Source: Sulfuriferula sp047300855
GTDB lineage: Bacteria > Pseudomonadota > Gammaproteobacteria > Burkholderiales > Sulfuriferulaceae
Direction of reading: 5' to 3'
Length of the DNA: 64,000 bases
Assembly: GCF_047300855.1 (NCBI RefSeq)
Contig: NZ_CP170197.1
Coordinates: forward strand, 1,922,001 to 1,986,000
Of the stretch, positions 43,879-53,217 are shown piece by piece (position 1 is the stretch's first letter; every line of letters begins with the position of its first letter). The notes beneath the pieces were generated by a model. That model ran no database searches. It saw only the letters and a program-made list of their open reading frames with translations, and was not told where the DNA came from. Position numbers and translations under genes: made by a program.

Positions 43879-45690
43879 TCAACTGGAAAGTGCGACAGCA
43901 CTGCGACCGCTATTCCATAAATCGAAATAACGCCCGCTCTGGGCCAGCAGTTGTTCGTGTGTACCCATTTGCACAACTTGGCCCTGGTCAAGTACAAGGA
44001 TGGCGTCGGCGCCGGTAACCGTTGCCAGTCGATGTGCGATGATGAGCGTGGTGCGGCCGACGGTGAGGCGTCGTAAAGCTTCCATCACGATGCGCTCGGT
44101 AAATGCATCCAGACCGCTGGTGGGTTCGTCCAGAATGACGATAGGCGCATTGCGTAACATGGCCCGCGCGATCGAAACACATTGGCGTTGCCCTCCGGAC
44201 AATGTCGCCCCGCGTTCTCCCACCAACGTGTCATAGCCCTCTGGCAAACCTTCGACCAGTTCGTGAATGCCCGCCGCCTGCGCCGCGGCGATTGCCTCGT
44301 CGCGACCCGCGCCCGCCAGACCGTAGGCAATGTTTTCCCAGATCGCACCGGAGAACACCAGCGCTTCCTGCAATACCAATGCGACCTGGCTGCGCACGAA
44401 ATCCAGCGCCAGTTCACGCAGATCATGGCCGTCCAGCATGACCTGGCCGCTGAGCGGGTCATGGAAACGCGGAATCAGACTCACCAATGTGCTCTTGCCG
44501 GCACCGGTCGCTCCGACGAGTGCCACCGTCTGGCCCGGTTTGACGTGGAATGAAACATTCTGCAATACCATTTCGCCAGGCTGGTAGCCGAAACTCACCG
44601 AGCGAAACTGCAATTGCCCTTTGCAGGTAGATGGAATGAGCGCATCGGGTGCTTCGCGGATTTCCGATGCTTCCGAGAATACTTCGCCCAGACGCTCCGC
44701 TGCTGCCGAAGATTTGCCGACCACACCCGCTATCTTGGCAAACTGCCGGACCGGAGAAGCCATGCCGCGCAGGTAGGCAAGAAACACCAGCAATTCGCCC
44801 GCCGTAATGCTCCCCGCCAGCACCCGGGTAGCGCCATACCAGACCGCCGCCCCAGTCGCCAGAGCCATCACCAGACCCACCAGCGGTGTGAACTGCACCT
44901 GCAAATCGCTCGCTTCCAGGGTGGCATCCAGGCTTTTCTCGGCCTGTTCGGCAAAGCGCTCATCCTCGTGCGCTTCCCGGCCGTAGGCTTGCACAACGTG
45001 GACATTGGCAATGATCTCCTGCACTTTACCCCACAGTTCACCTTCTTTCTGGCGCGCACGCCGGAAGGCAATCCGCAGACGCGCGCTGTAACGTTGCATG
45101 ATGAACAGGAGCAAGGGCACCACCGCCATCACCACCAGCGCAAAACGCCAGTCAACGATCAGCATGACGACGATCATTCCAATCATGGTCAGCAGATGCG
45201 CAGACAGATTGGTTCCCGCCGACACCACGAAATCCTGCAGCGTCTGGATGTCGCCGCCCAGCCGGGCCATGATGTCGCCGCTTTTCTGGCGACGATGGAA
45301 GGACAGGGAAAGCCGCTGCATGTGGGCAAACAGATCGCGCCGTATGTCGAAGATTGCGTGCTGTCCGGTACGCAACAGCAATCGGTTGCCCCAATAGCTG
45401 AGCGCAGCATCCATTAAACCCAGTGCAAGCATGGCTATCCCAAGGGTATTGAGCAGCGCCAGGCTATGGCTCGGGTCAGGCAAAAAACCGCTCAATCCAT
45501 GCGGCAGCGGTTTCCGGAATATGACGCTGTCAATAATGAACTTGAGCGGCCATGGCGCAAGCAGGAGCACGACAGCCTTCGCTGCCATGAATAAACCCGC
45601 AGCACTGAGCGCAGCTGTATACGGCCGCAAATAGCCGCGCAGATCCCACAGCGAAAACGTACGGCGTCCCGCTGTACCGACTTCTGTCAT
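43879..45690 (-). CDS. MsbA-type ABC exporter, fused permease-ATPase
   Basis: 603 aa. Six membrane helices (about residues 20-320) are followed by a nucleotide-binding domain with Walker A LVGATGAGKSTLVS, signature LSGGQRQ, Walker B VILDEPTSGLD and the switch histidine in LIIAHRL. It is a half-transporter that dimerises to export lipids, glycolipids or peptides. The 4-bp overlap with the upstream glycosyltransferase gene suggests it exports their product, perhaps a glycolipid. An MsbA role in lipid A export is possible but not specific. Confidence 0.9.
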   Translation of the reverse strand: MTEVGTAGRRTFSLWDLRGYLRPYTAALSAAGLFMAAKAVVLLLAPWPLKFIIDSVIFRKPLPHGLSGFLPDPSHSLALLNTLGIAMLALGLMDAALSYWGNRLLLRTGQHAIFDIRRDLFAHMQRLSLSFHRRQKSGDIMARLGGDIQTLQDFVVSAGTNLSAHLLTMIGMIVVMLIVDWRFALVVMAVVPLLLFIMQRYSARLRIAFRRARQKEGELWGKVQEIIANVHVVQAYGREAHEDERFAEQAEKSLDATLEASDLQVQFTPLVGLVMALATGAAVWYGATRVLAGSITAGELLVFLAYLRGMASPVRQFAKIAGVVGKSSAAAERLGEVFSEASEIREAPDALIPSTCKGQLQFRSVSFGYQPGEMVLQNVSFHVKPGQTVALVGATGAGKSTLVSLIPRFHDPLSGQVMLDGHDLRELALDFVRSQVALVLQEALVFSGAIWENIAYGLAGAGRDEAIAAAQAAGIHELVEGLPEGYDTLVGERGATLSGGQRQCVSIARAMLRNAPIVILDEPTSGLDAFTERIVMEALRRLTVGRTTLIIAHRLATVTGADAILVLDQGQVVQMGTHEQLLAQSGRYFDLWNSGRSAVALSS

Positions 45691-46955
45691 CGCCCGCTAC
45701 CGGCTGCGCGGGGTGCGTGGGGTGCGCGCAAACGCATCATGATTTCAGTGGCACGCAAGGCCGTCTTGTCCCAACCGAAATCTTCACGCGCTGCCGCAGC
45801 TGCCGCGCGACTCATGGCTCGCAGTCTGGGTACATCATTCAGCAATTCAATCACCTGATTTACGAAGATGTCACGATCGCCGGGCGGATACAGCAGGCCC
45901 GTCACACCGTCCTGCAGCAGGTCAGTCAGTTGGCCAAGCCGTGGGGCGACAACCGGTCGCCCGGCAGCCAGGGATTCGACCACTTTCAGGGGTGAGAAAT
46001 AGAAACCATCCTGCGCGGTATAGGGTGCCACCGTGATATCCATGGCGGCCAGGTAAGCAGGAATATCGGCATGCGGGATACGCCCGGTGAGGATGACCCG
46101 TCCATGCAGTTGTTCGCGCGCTACCCTTGCCTGCAGGTCTATCAGGGCGGGACCCTCTCCCACCAGCAGCAAGGCTGCATCGGGACGGCGCGTCAGGATG
46201 TCGGTAAAGGCATCGAGCAGAAAATCCAGGCCATGCCATGGCTTCAGGCTGCCGATAAACCCGATCACCGGTCTGCCGTCGAGTTCGTAACGCTCACGTA
46301 CCGGCCCGCCGTCCACGCCGGGATGAAAGCGGCTGGTGTCCACCCCATTGGGCAACACGGTGACGCGCTCGCCCAACGCGCCGCGCGCCAGCGCGTGTTC
46401 CCTGACCGCTGCAGACACCGCGATGACATGGTCGGAACGGCACAGGGTTTCAGTCTCGGTTGCATCCGCCAGTGCTTTCAGACGCAGCCCCCGGAAGCGT
46501 TCCTGCTCTTCCGCCAGCGGCGCATTCACTTCGAGCATCAAGGGAATATTCAGAGCGGTCGCAACCTGTCCCCCTGCCCGGTGAAACAGCGCATAACGCT
46601 CATACAGCAGATCCGGCTGGACACCGGCCTGGTCCAGCGCCCTCAGCACGCGCGCGGCCAGTTTGCGGTCGCAGGCGAGCTTGCCGAGTTCGCGGTGCAA
46701 AGTCTGATCTTGTTCCTCATTTCCCATACCGAGCTGCGCCGCTTCCAGCGCCATTTCGTCCGCGCTTTCATCCGGGGGCAACTCGATCATGCGTACCGGA
46801 GGACAAGGATTCCCGGTGCCCTGTTTGGCGCACAATAGCGTCACCTCATGCCCCAGTCCGGCCAGGGCGGAAACAAATTCGCGCACATGGACCGAGGCGC
46901 CCTTGTCACCCAGCACAGGAATGCCGCGATCGGCACAAAGATAGGCGATTTTCAT
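45687..46955 (-). CDS. GT4-family glycosyltransferase
   Basis: 422 aa. The N-terminal segment MKIAYLCADRGIPVLGDKGA and SVHVREFVSALAGLGHEVTLL is typical of GT-B acceptor domains. The donor half has PVIGFIGSLKPWHGLDFLLDAF, LLLVGEGP and the GT4 E-x7-E-like segment GFYFSPLKVVESLAAGRPVV. It probably transfers a hexose from a nucleotide or lipid donor onto a surface glycan. It overlaps the neighbouring glycosyltransferase by one base (TGATG) and the ABC gene by 4 bp. Confidence 0.88.
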   Translation of the reverse strand: MKIAYLCADRGIPVLGDKGASVHVREFVSALAGLGHEVTLLCAKQGTGNPCPPVRMIELPPDESADEMALEAAQLGMGNEEQDQTLHRELGKLACDRKLAARVLRALDQAGVQPDLLYERYALFHRAGGQVATALNIPLMLEVNAPLAEEQERFRGLRLKALADATETETLCRSDHVIAVSAAVREHALARGALGERVTVLPNGVDTSRFHPGVDGGPVRERYELDGRPVIGFIGSLKPWHGLDFLLDAFTDILTRRPDAALLLVGEGPALIDLQARVAREQLHGRVILTGRIPHADIPAYLAAMDITVAPYTAQDGFYFSPLKVVESLAAGRPVVAPRLGQLTDLLQDGVTGLLYPPGDRDIFVNQVIELLNDVPRLRAMSRAAAAAAREDFGWDKTALRATEIMMRLRAPHAPRAAGSGR

Positions 46956-48247
46956 CAGCGTGCACCTACCTGAAGCAAGGTTTGCACGGCCTTGGTGGTC
47001 TCCCAGCATTCGAAGCTGTCCTCCATTTTGCGGCGCGCTGCCACAGCCAGACTTTGGCTTTTGGCCGGATCGTTTAACAGGCGTTCTATTGCATCTGCCA
47101 AGGCGGCCGGATCCTTGGGTCCCACCAGCAGTCCGGTGTGTCCATCCTCAACCAACTCGGGGATACCGGAAACACAGGTCGATACCACCGGCAAGCCGGC
47201 AGCCATGGCCTCTGCCAGGACATTGGGAATCCCGTCCCGGTCACCGTCTTCCATGACTTGCGGGGAGAGCGCAAATACACTGGCTTGACCATAAAATGCA
47301 ACCAGCCGGTCATGCGCCATCGCGCCGAGCAGGGTCACTGTGTCTTCCAGACCAAGCTTGCTGATTTGGCTCTCCAGTTCACCGCGCAGCGGCCCCTCAC
47401 CCACAATGGCACAGCGAAACTTGACGCCGCGCGCTTTCATCGACTGGCAAGCCGAAACCAGATCATTCAGGCCTTTTTTCGGCACCAGACGACCGACCGA
47501 CAAGATCAGCGGAACCGACAGGGCGATGGGGATAATCTTCGCAGCACGGCTCCCGTCATTTGTTGCTGCCTTTGCGTTAGCCGTGGGAAAGGGGAACGCA
47601 GCCAGATCGATACCATGATAGACCAGATGAATTTTGTGCCAATCCTGTTGTGGCAGGAAACTCTGCAGGTATTCAAGGTTGTGGCGCGTGCAGGTCAACA
47701 CAAAGCTTGCCGAATCAATGCGCCGGCGCAGTACTTTTTTCGGCGTCAGGTAAAGATCCTTGGCATGCGTGGTAAAGCTGTACGGAATATTGCACATCAC
47801 GCTCACCAGACGGGCGACGATGGCTGGCGCATTGGCAAAGTGCGCATGCAGATGCTGGATCTGCTGCTGGCGGCAGGCAACAGCCATGTATCCGGAACGC
47901 AGGAATTGTTTCCATACGCTAAACGGGCGGCGTGACAGCATGGACCACCAAAACGCCAGCCCGACCGCGTGTATATAGCGCAACGGTGCCGTCAACAGCA
48001 TCGCGGCATGCGCCTTGGCTACAGCCGGAATTTTCGCCGCCCAGGCCTCGGGAAAATAGGTGACGGGCGCCTGCAGTTCCTGCACAGCCGGATGCGACAG
48101 TGCCTCTTCGGGACGCATCAGCGAGAACACATGCAGTTGCGTACCCAGCCGCTCCAGCGCGCGCATCTCATTGAGAATAAAAGTTTCCGAAAGGCGTGGG
48201 TAGCGCTTCAGCATGTAACCAATGGTCCGGGTTGCAGTCTGGGTCAT
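46955..48247 (-). CDS. GT4-family glycosyltransferase
   Basis: 430 aa. It begins TIGYMLKRYPRLSETFILNEM, a signature of colanic-acid-type GT4 enzymes (WcaL/AmsK-like). The acceptor-site motif is HLHAHFANAPA, the donor-binding segment is LSVGRLVPKKGLNDLV, and the catalytic helix contains GIPNVLAEAMAAGLPVVST. It likely adds a sugar during exopolysaccharide or glycolipid assembly. It overlaps the upstream gene by 4 bp. Confidence 0.9.
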   Translation of the reverse strand: MTQTATRTIGYMLKRYPRLSETFILNEMRALERLGTQLHVFSLMRPEEALSHPAVQELQAPVTYFPEAWAAKIPAVAKAHAAMLLTAPLRYIHAVGLAFWWSMLSRRPFSVWKQFLRSGYMAVACRQQQIQHLHAHFANAPAIVARLVSVMCNIPYSFTTHAKDLYLTPKKVLRRRIDSASFVLTCTRHNLEYLQSFLPQQDWHKIHLVYHGIDLAAFPFPTANAKAATNDGSRAAKIIPIALSVPLILSVGRLVPKKGLNDLVSACQSMKARGVKFRCAIVGEGPLRGELESQISKLGLEDTVTLLGAMAHDRLVAFYGQASVFALSPQVMEDGDRDGIPNVLAEAMAAGLPVVSTCVSGIPELVEDGHTGLLVGPKDPAALADAIERLLNDPAKSQSLAVAARRKMEDSFECWETTKAVQTLLQVGAR

Positions 48248-49512
48248 AGCGTTGCTCCGATCGCGGACATGCGGTTGATGCCAAGCAGATCGTCGAGGGT
48301 GCTGCCAACGCGGTGAACTCCGCCAAGATCCACGGCATTCCAGTCATTACGGGGTGGCTTGGCGCCCGCCAGCGCGCCCAGAACCAGATCCGCCAGACGC
48401 GTGACCAGGTCCTCCTCCGGCTGTATGGCCCATGCCAGACCCAAATTGCTCAGCAGCGTCGCGCGCAGGCATTGCTCCATGCGCGGCGCACCACGCGGTA
48501 CCAGAATGGCGGGCTTTTTGGCGACGAGAATCTCTGCGGTAGTGTTATATCCCGCCATGGACACCACCAGATCCGAGCTGCGGATCAATTCCGCCAGTTC
48601 TGTGGTAAACAGGATGATGCGCACGTCTGGCCGTTGTGCGGCGGCCAGTTCAAGTGCACGTTGTTCCTCTGCAGCCATGAGCGGACCGGGTACGACGATG
48701 CTTTGCGCGACATTGTGCGGGATACGATCCAGCGCACGCAGATAGGCGCTGAGCAAAGGGTAACCATCGCCGCCGCCGCCGGCTGTGACCAGAACGACTG
48801 GCAGGCCGGGGACCGGTGTGGCTCCCTGAAAACTGCCCAATGTGGAGATCACTTTGCTGTCGTTACGGGCAATGTATCCGCAGTAACGTATCTTGGCCGC
48901 AATAGAACCGGGAATATCGTATTCACGCACCAGATCGAACAAGTGCCGGCTGCCATACACCAGGATGTGATCGTAAGCGGTTTCAAGCAATTGATAGATG
49001 TTTTGCTCGCGCCACTGGCTGCGCACTGTTTCCGCGCTGTCGATAATGTCGCGTAAGCCGAGCACAGTACGCGTTGCCGGCATTTCTTCGCGGATGAAAG
49101 TCAGCGCTTCCAGCAACTCTCCCTTCATGCCGGCAGGCGCATGATCGATCAGGAAGACATCGGGACGGTAGCGGATAACCGACTCCAGAATCACCGCTTC
49201 ACGACGTTCTTTTACCGTTGCAAAACTGAACGAGCTATCCCGTGACGCATACTCTTCCGCACCCGTTTTGACGACGGGTGGCATCGCCTGTACTTGCAAA
49301 CCGGCAGGCATGGGCCACGATTCCACCACAGGCGAACCCGTCAGCAACAATGCAGAAAAAGGCTGGCTGCGTCGCAACAGATGGGTGGCAATTGCCAGAT
49401 TGCGTCGTAAATGACCGAGACCGAAGGTGTCATGGGAATACATCAGTACCCGCGGTCTCGTACTGGGTACAGGTATGTATCTGGGTGTTACGGGCAAATG
49501 ATGTAGTTGCAT
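48244..49512 (-). CDS. MurG/GT28-like glycosyltransferase
   Basis: 422 aa. The N-terminal RVLMYSHDTFGLGHLRRNLA and later VLVTAGGGGDGYPLL and VPRGAPRMEQCLRATLL match the GT-B fold of GT28-type enzymes. A middle segment FLIDHAPAGMKGELLEAL is typical of a large uncharacterised family. It is the first gene of the five-gene block running to the outer-membrane protein at 42974. The ATG at 49512 is preferred; a GTG at 49548 is possible. No strong ribosome site is visible. Confidence 0.8.
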   Translation of the reverse strand: MQLHHLPVTPRYIPVPSTRPRVLMYSHDTFGLGHLRRNLAIATHLLRRSQPFSALLLTGSPVVESWPMPAGLQVQAMPPVVKTGAEEYASRDSSFSFATVKERREAVILESVIRYRPDVFLIDHAPAGMKGELLEALTFIREEMPATRTVLGLRDIIDSAETVRSQWREQNIYQLLETAYDHILVYGSRHLFDLVREYDIPGSIAAKIRYCGYIARNDSKVISTLGSFQGATPVPGLPVVLVTAGGGGDGYPLLSAYLRALDRIPHNVAQSIVVPGPLMAAEEQRALELAAAQRPDVRIILFTTELAELIRSSDLVVSMAGYNTTAEILVAKKPAILVPRGAPRMEQCLRATLLSNLGLAWAIQPEEDLVTRLADLVLGALAGAKPPRNDWNAVDLGGVHRVGSTLDDLLGINRMSAIGATL

Positions 49513-49548
49513 GAGTAGAGCCAGCTCCACTTTAGGTTTGAAAATCAC

Positions 49549-49815
49549 ACGGACTGATCAATTGCACGCTTCCAGAACCAGCCCTACCCGGATTGCCATT
49601 GTTTTGGCATGATCCAAAAACAGATTTCAGGGATACCAGCGCAATAGACGTGCCAAACCCGGACGCAAGTCGATAAACATGCGTATCCGTATGTTTAATA
49701 TTGAATAATCAGAAGGCTGTGGGGGACTTCAAGGAATAAAACAGGGAAATAAAAGCCTGCAAATAATGTCTCACTGCAAAAATCGCAAACAAATATTGCG
49801 GGTTGGAGGAAATAG
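49549..49815. other. Intergenic region upstream of the glycosyltransferase operon
   Basis: About 267 bp with no gene or clear repeat. It lies upstream of the glycosyltransferase block and downstream of the PBP-like gene (both minus strand), so it should hold the promoter for the former. None could be assigned. Confidence 0.35.
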
Positions 49816-50307
49816 CTATTTTGGGCAGGAAATATCGGCACCTGATCCGCTTACGTGGCCTTTTGCATTAATCACCAACAAGACGGTTACCCGCTTGTCG
49901 GCGTCGCAGTAAGGTACATAGCCAATGGCGCCTGGTGTCTCGGCGACGAAACGGAGAACCGCTTCTTCCGAGGACAGCACATAGGGTGGCAATATCCCGT
50001 GAAAGTAGCGGTCATTCCAGTACTGTTCCAGTTCTTCCGGCGCATGGCCCAGAACAGCTTTTGAAAAGGCACGTCGGGCAGGATTATCGGCCGGCAGATT
50101 GACCGGTTGAATTTTGGTACCGTCCTCCCAATAATTCCTTTTTCGCCGGTATATCGCCGCCAATTCGCCTTTACTCATGCTCAATTTGGAGTGAGTGGCC
50201 TGCACGATCACTGCCAGAGGCTCCTCAGCGGCCCAGCCGATGGAAATGGCGCATCCTCCCCACATCAACAGGATGAATGTTGCGCGCAATAATGAGCCGG
50301 ATCGCAC
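49816..50307 (-). CDS. PstS/PBP-like periplasmic protein
   Basis: 163 aa with a signal peptide (about residues 1-27). The mature part resembles small phosphate-ABC-type binding domains: LSMSKGELAAIYRRKRNYW, DGTKIQPVNLPADNPARRAFSK, YWNDRYFHGILPPYVLSSEEAV and TPGAIGYVPYCDADKRV. Such short PBP-like proteins often pair with a porin and a two-component system, as here. It starts with GTG, 3 bp after the porin stop, so the two are probably co-transcribed. Confidence 0.8.
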   Translation of the reverse strand: MRSGSLLRATFILLMWGGCAISIGWAAEEPLAVIVQATHSKLSMSKGELAAIYRRKRNYWEDGTKIQPVNLPADNPARRAFSKAVLGHAPEELEQYWNDRYFHGILPPYVLSSEEAVLRFVAETPGAIGYVPYCDADKRVTVLLVINAKGHVSGSGADISCPK

Positions 50308-50310
50308 GGA

Positions 50311-51357
50311 TTAGAAAAGCACGCTAATCGAGGACAGGAATCCTTCAGGGGCATTGATCTGATTGTTTACCCCATGAACAAATTCCACTTTCAATACGGA
50401 TGTCGGAGTAATGCGGAACGCAAGTCCGGCAACCCATAGATTCACGCCGGGCAGCGCCCCAGCCTGGTGAAAATATTCATACCTGCCAACCCCATACAGC
50501 CTTTGCGAGAGTGGTGCAACAGCCTGGATAAACAGGCCCTTTTCATCCCATGACCTGCCTCGACCGGAAAACCGGTAGATCGCTTCACCGCTTAGCTCAT
50601 AACGATCTCGCGACCAGAGGTAATCGACACCAAACAGGTTTTTTCTGTCTCCAGCATTACTTTTTTGAGTGAAATTGGCATATGAGAATCCTAGCTGGCT
50701 GGAGTCTCCCATAGCGTAAGAAACATGCAAACCGTACGCAGAGTCAAATGGATCCTGACTGGAATTGCCACGTATTTGCTGTCCGCTGGAGGCGTACAGT
50801 GAATAATCTAGTTCCTTGCCCAATCCGGTGCTGGTCCCGTAAATCATTGCGCCGGTAGCATAAGTAGGAAAAGGACGATTCGTGACCAAGGGACGTGAGG
50901 TGGTCCAGACCAGCGGATCCGCATGGATGAGATTCCAGTGCCCAACTGGCGTCAGAAATTTCCCCAGACGGAAATTAAGCTGTTCGGATTGCGCATAATC
51001 AAAATAGGCGCGTTCGAATGCCAAGGACCTCTGGCCGGTAGTCAATTTTCCCGGCCGCTTGAAGACCAGCGCATCTTCCAGACTCAGCTCGGAAAAAAAC
51101 TTGAGTTTCCCGGCACCTTCCCAACCGACAAACAGGCTGAGATCTTCGGTGGTGAATGACCACGGCTTATGCTTTTTTATCGTGAAATCCTCAGTGGCAT
51201 AACCGCCCAGGGTGAAGCCAGTTCCAGGTATTTGCCAGCCGCGCTCCAGCTGCAGATGAGGCTCGGTCGGTACTGGCTGCTCTGCACGCGTATTGATACA
51301 ACCCAGCATGAGCGCCACAGAAACAATTAAAGCTGAGCGAAACGCCCGGTGGCGCAT
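50311..51357 (-). CDS. Outer-membrane porin-like protein
   Basis: 348 aa. A signal peptide containing ALMLGCINTRAEQ may include a lipobox-like LMLGC. The rest is a beta-barrel with alternating polar/aromatic strands (FFSELSLEDALVFKR, ERAYFDYAQSEQLNFRLGKF, YGVGRYEYFHQAGALP) and ends in LSSISVLF with a terminal Phe. The start at 51357 follows a GGGAG site. It is divergent from the kinase at 51463 and lies upstream of the PBP-like gene. Confidence 0.82.
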   Translation of the reverse strand: MRHRAFRSALIVSVALMLGCINTRAEQPVPTEPHLQLERGWQIPGTGFTLGGYATEDFTIKKHKPWSFTTEDLSLFVGWEGAGKLKFFSELSLEDALVFKRPGKLTTGQRSLAFERAYFDYAQSEQLNFRLGKFLTPVGHWNLIHADPLVWTTSRPLVTNRPFPTYATGAMIYGTSTGLGKELDYSLYASSGQQIRGNSSQDPFDSAYGLHVSYAMGDSSQLGFSYANFTQKSNAGDRKNLFGVDYLWSRDRYELSGEAIYRFSGRGRSWDEKGLFIQAVAPLSQRLYGVGRYEYFHQAGALPGVNLWVAGLAFRITPTSVLKVEFVHGVNNQINAPEGFLSSISVLF

Positions 51358-51462
51358 GGCATCCATCTCCCTGCAAGGCAAGACAAAAAATCGGTTATTG
51401 TGACCACTTTGCTTATACTTTAGCCTAAGTAACGACCAAACCCATAGTCGGCTTTCTTTCTC

Positions 51463-53217
51463 GTGACAATACGGAAAACTCTAGTTGTGGCGTTCCTGCT
51501 GGCTAGCCTGGTGCCCGCTATCGCCCTGACCTACCTGGCCTTTGTCAAAACGCAACAGGCCATGCAGGCTGAAATTCAGCAGACGCTCCTGGTACAGGCA
51601 GCCACTGTTTCCGCGGATATCGACAAGATGCTGTTCGAGCGTTTTCAAAACGCGATCACATGGAGCCATCTTGAGGTCATGCAGGATATTTACGTAAAGG
51701 ACATTGATAAGCGCCTGTCCGCCTTTCTGACCGAACTGAAAACCGGCTACCAGAACGTTTATCGCAACTTGTATTGCACCGACGAGAGCGGCATGATCGT
51801 TGCCAGTAACAAGGCAGCCGCCATCGGGACCATACCTGTCTCGCAACAGCCCTGGTTGCATGCCACACTGCCAGGCGGTCGCGTTGTCCTGGATGTTCCG
51901 GACGGCAACACAATGAACATCCGCTCCAGCATCCCGTCGAAATTCGGTAGCGGCAATCTGGGAGAACTTGTGCTGTCCTTCGACTGGACACAAATCTTCC
52001 AGATTCTGGACCAGGCAGCGAAAGATGGGCGTATGGTCGCCATACTGGACCACAACGGGAAAGTCATCGCAGCGTCCAGAGAGCTGAGACAGCAAGGCTT
52101 GCTGATGAGCAGGAAATTTCTGCCATGGCTATCCAACATTCCCAAAAGCGGTGTCGAAATCGTCGATGGATCTCCCCTGCATACCTCCCGCGTCATTATT
52201 GGTTTTGACCGTTCGCACGGTTATGAAAATTTTTCCGGCCTGGATTGGACAACGATAGTCATACAGCCGCTTGATCAGGCACTTCAGCCCATTCACCGGC
52301 TGGCTATCATATTTCTCGGCTTCCTGCTGGCAACCATCGTGATTGCCACGTGGATTTCCCTATGGGTGGCAAACAATATAGCCCGGCCCATCGTGGCGCT
52401 CACTGCATTCACGCGCCGGTTTATTAACGAAAAATCTCTGCCCCCCTCCCCTCCTGTATCGAGCGGAGAAGTGGGGGAGCTCACCACCACATTTGTCCAA
52501 ATGGTTGAGGATCTCGATCAATCCAGACAACATCTTGTCAGGGCATCACGCTTCGCTGTCATGGGTGAAATGGCTGCGGTCATGGCTCACGAAATCAGGA
52601 CTCCGTTGGGGATATTGCGATCATCATCACAAATGTTGAAGCGAGAGCCTAATATCAGCGATGAAGCACGCGAGCTGATCGGTTTCATCGAGAGCGAAAC
52701 GGACAGGCTCAACCGTCTGGTTTCAACCATGCTGGACAGCACCCGTCCACGCCTGCCCAGTTTTCAGCTGACAAACGTCCATGCGCAGATTCACAATTGC
52801 ATCTTGATGCTGGCCGCGCAAATCCAGACAAAAATGATCCAGGTTGAAGAGTCATTGCAGTCCTCTGATCCTTATTGCGAATGCGATGCCGAACAGATGA
52901 CGCAGGTATTCCTGAACCTGTTTATGAATGCCCTGCAAGTGCTGCCGGAGCATGGAAAAATAACCGTAACCAGCCGCAGCGAACCCGAAAAAATAATCAT
53001 CGAAATTGCCGACAATGGCCCTGGCATTGCGAAGGAAGAACGCGACAAAATTTTCGACTCGTTTTTCCACAAACGTGAAGGCGGTATCGGATTGGGGCTG
53101 GCCGTGGTCCAGCAGATCGTGTCTGCGCATGGAGGAAATATCACAGTGAGCGAAAGCCGGTGGGGCGGTGCCTTATTCAGAATATCGATCCCGAGAAAAT
53201 TGAGCGAACAATCATGA
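51463..53217 (+). CDS. Membrane sensor histidine kinase
   Basis: 584 aa from a GTG start. An N-terminal membrane helix, a large periplasmic sensory region (about 35-275, cache-like), a second membrane helix (about 285-308) and a HAMP-like linker precede HisKA. HisKA carries the phospho-acceptor H376 in MAHEIRTPLGILRSS. The ATPase domain has NLFMNALQVLPEHG, DNGPGIAKEER and GGIGLGLAVVQQI. It overlaps its response regulator by 4 bp. The layout is that of NtrB/AtoS-type kinases acting with sigma-54 activators; the signal is unknown. Confidence 0.92.
   Translation: MTIRKTLVVAFLLASLVPAIALTYLAFVKTQQAMQAEIQQTLLVQAATVSADIDKMLFERFQNAITWSHLEVMQDIYVKDIDKRLSAFLTELKTGYQNVYRNLYCTDESGMIVASNKAAAIGTIPVSQQPWLHATLPGGRVVLDVPDGNTMNIRSSIPSKFGSGNLGELVLSFDWTQIFQILDQAAKDGRMVAILDHNGKVIAASRELRQQGLLMSRKFLPWLSNIPKSGVEIVDGSPLHTSRVIIGFDRSHGYENFSGLDWTTIVIQPLDQALQPIHRLAIIFLGFLLATIVIATWISLWVANNIARPIVALTAFTRRFINEKSLPPSPPVSSGEVGELTTTFVQMVEDLDQSRQHLVRASRFAVMGEMAAVMAHEIRTPLGILRSSSQMLKREPNISDEARELIGFIESETDRLNRLVSTMLDSTRPRLPSFQLTNVHAQIHNCILMLAAQIQTKMIQVEESLQSSDPYCECDAEQMTQVFLNLFMNALQVLPEHGKITVTSRSEPEKIIIEIADNGPGIAKEERDKIFDSFFHKREGGIGLGLAVVQQIVSAHGGNITVSESRWGGALFRISIPRKLSEQS

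Noticed and set aside
51358..51462. Sigma-54 promoter between porin and kinase
   Set aside because: No TGGCAC-N5-TTGC-type pair could be found on either strand.
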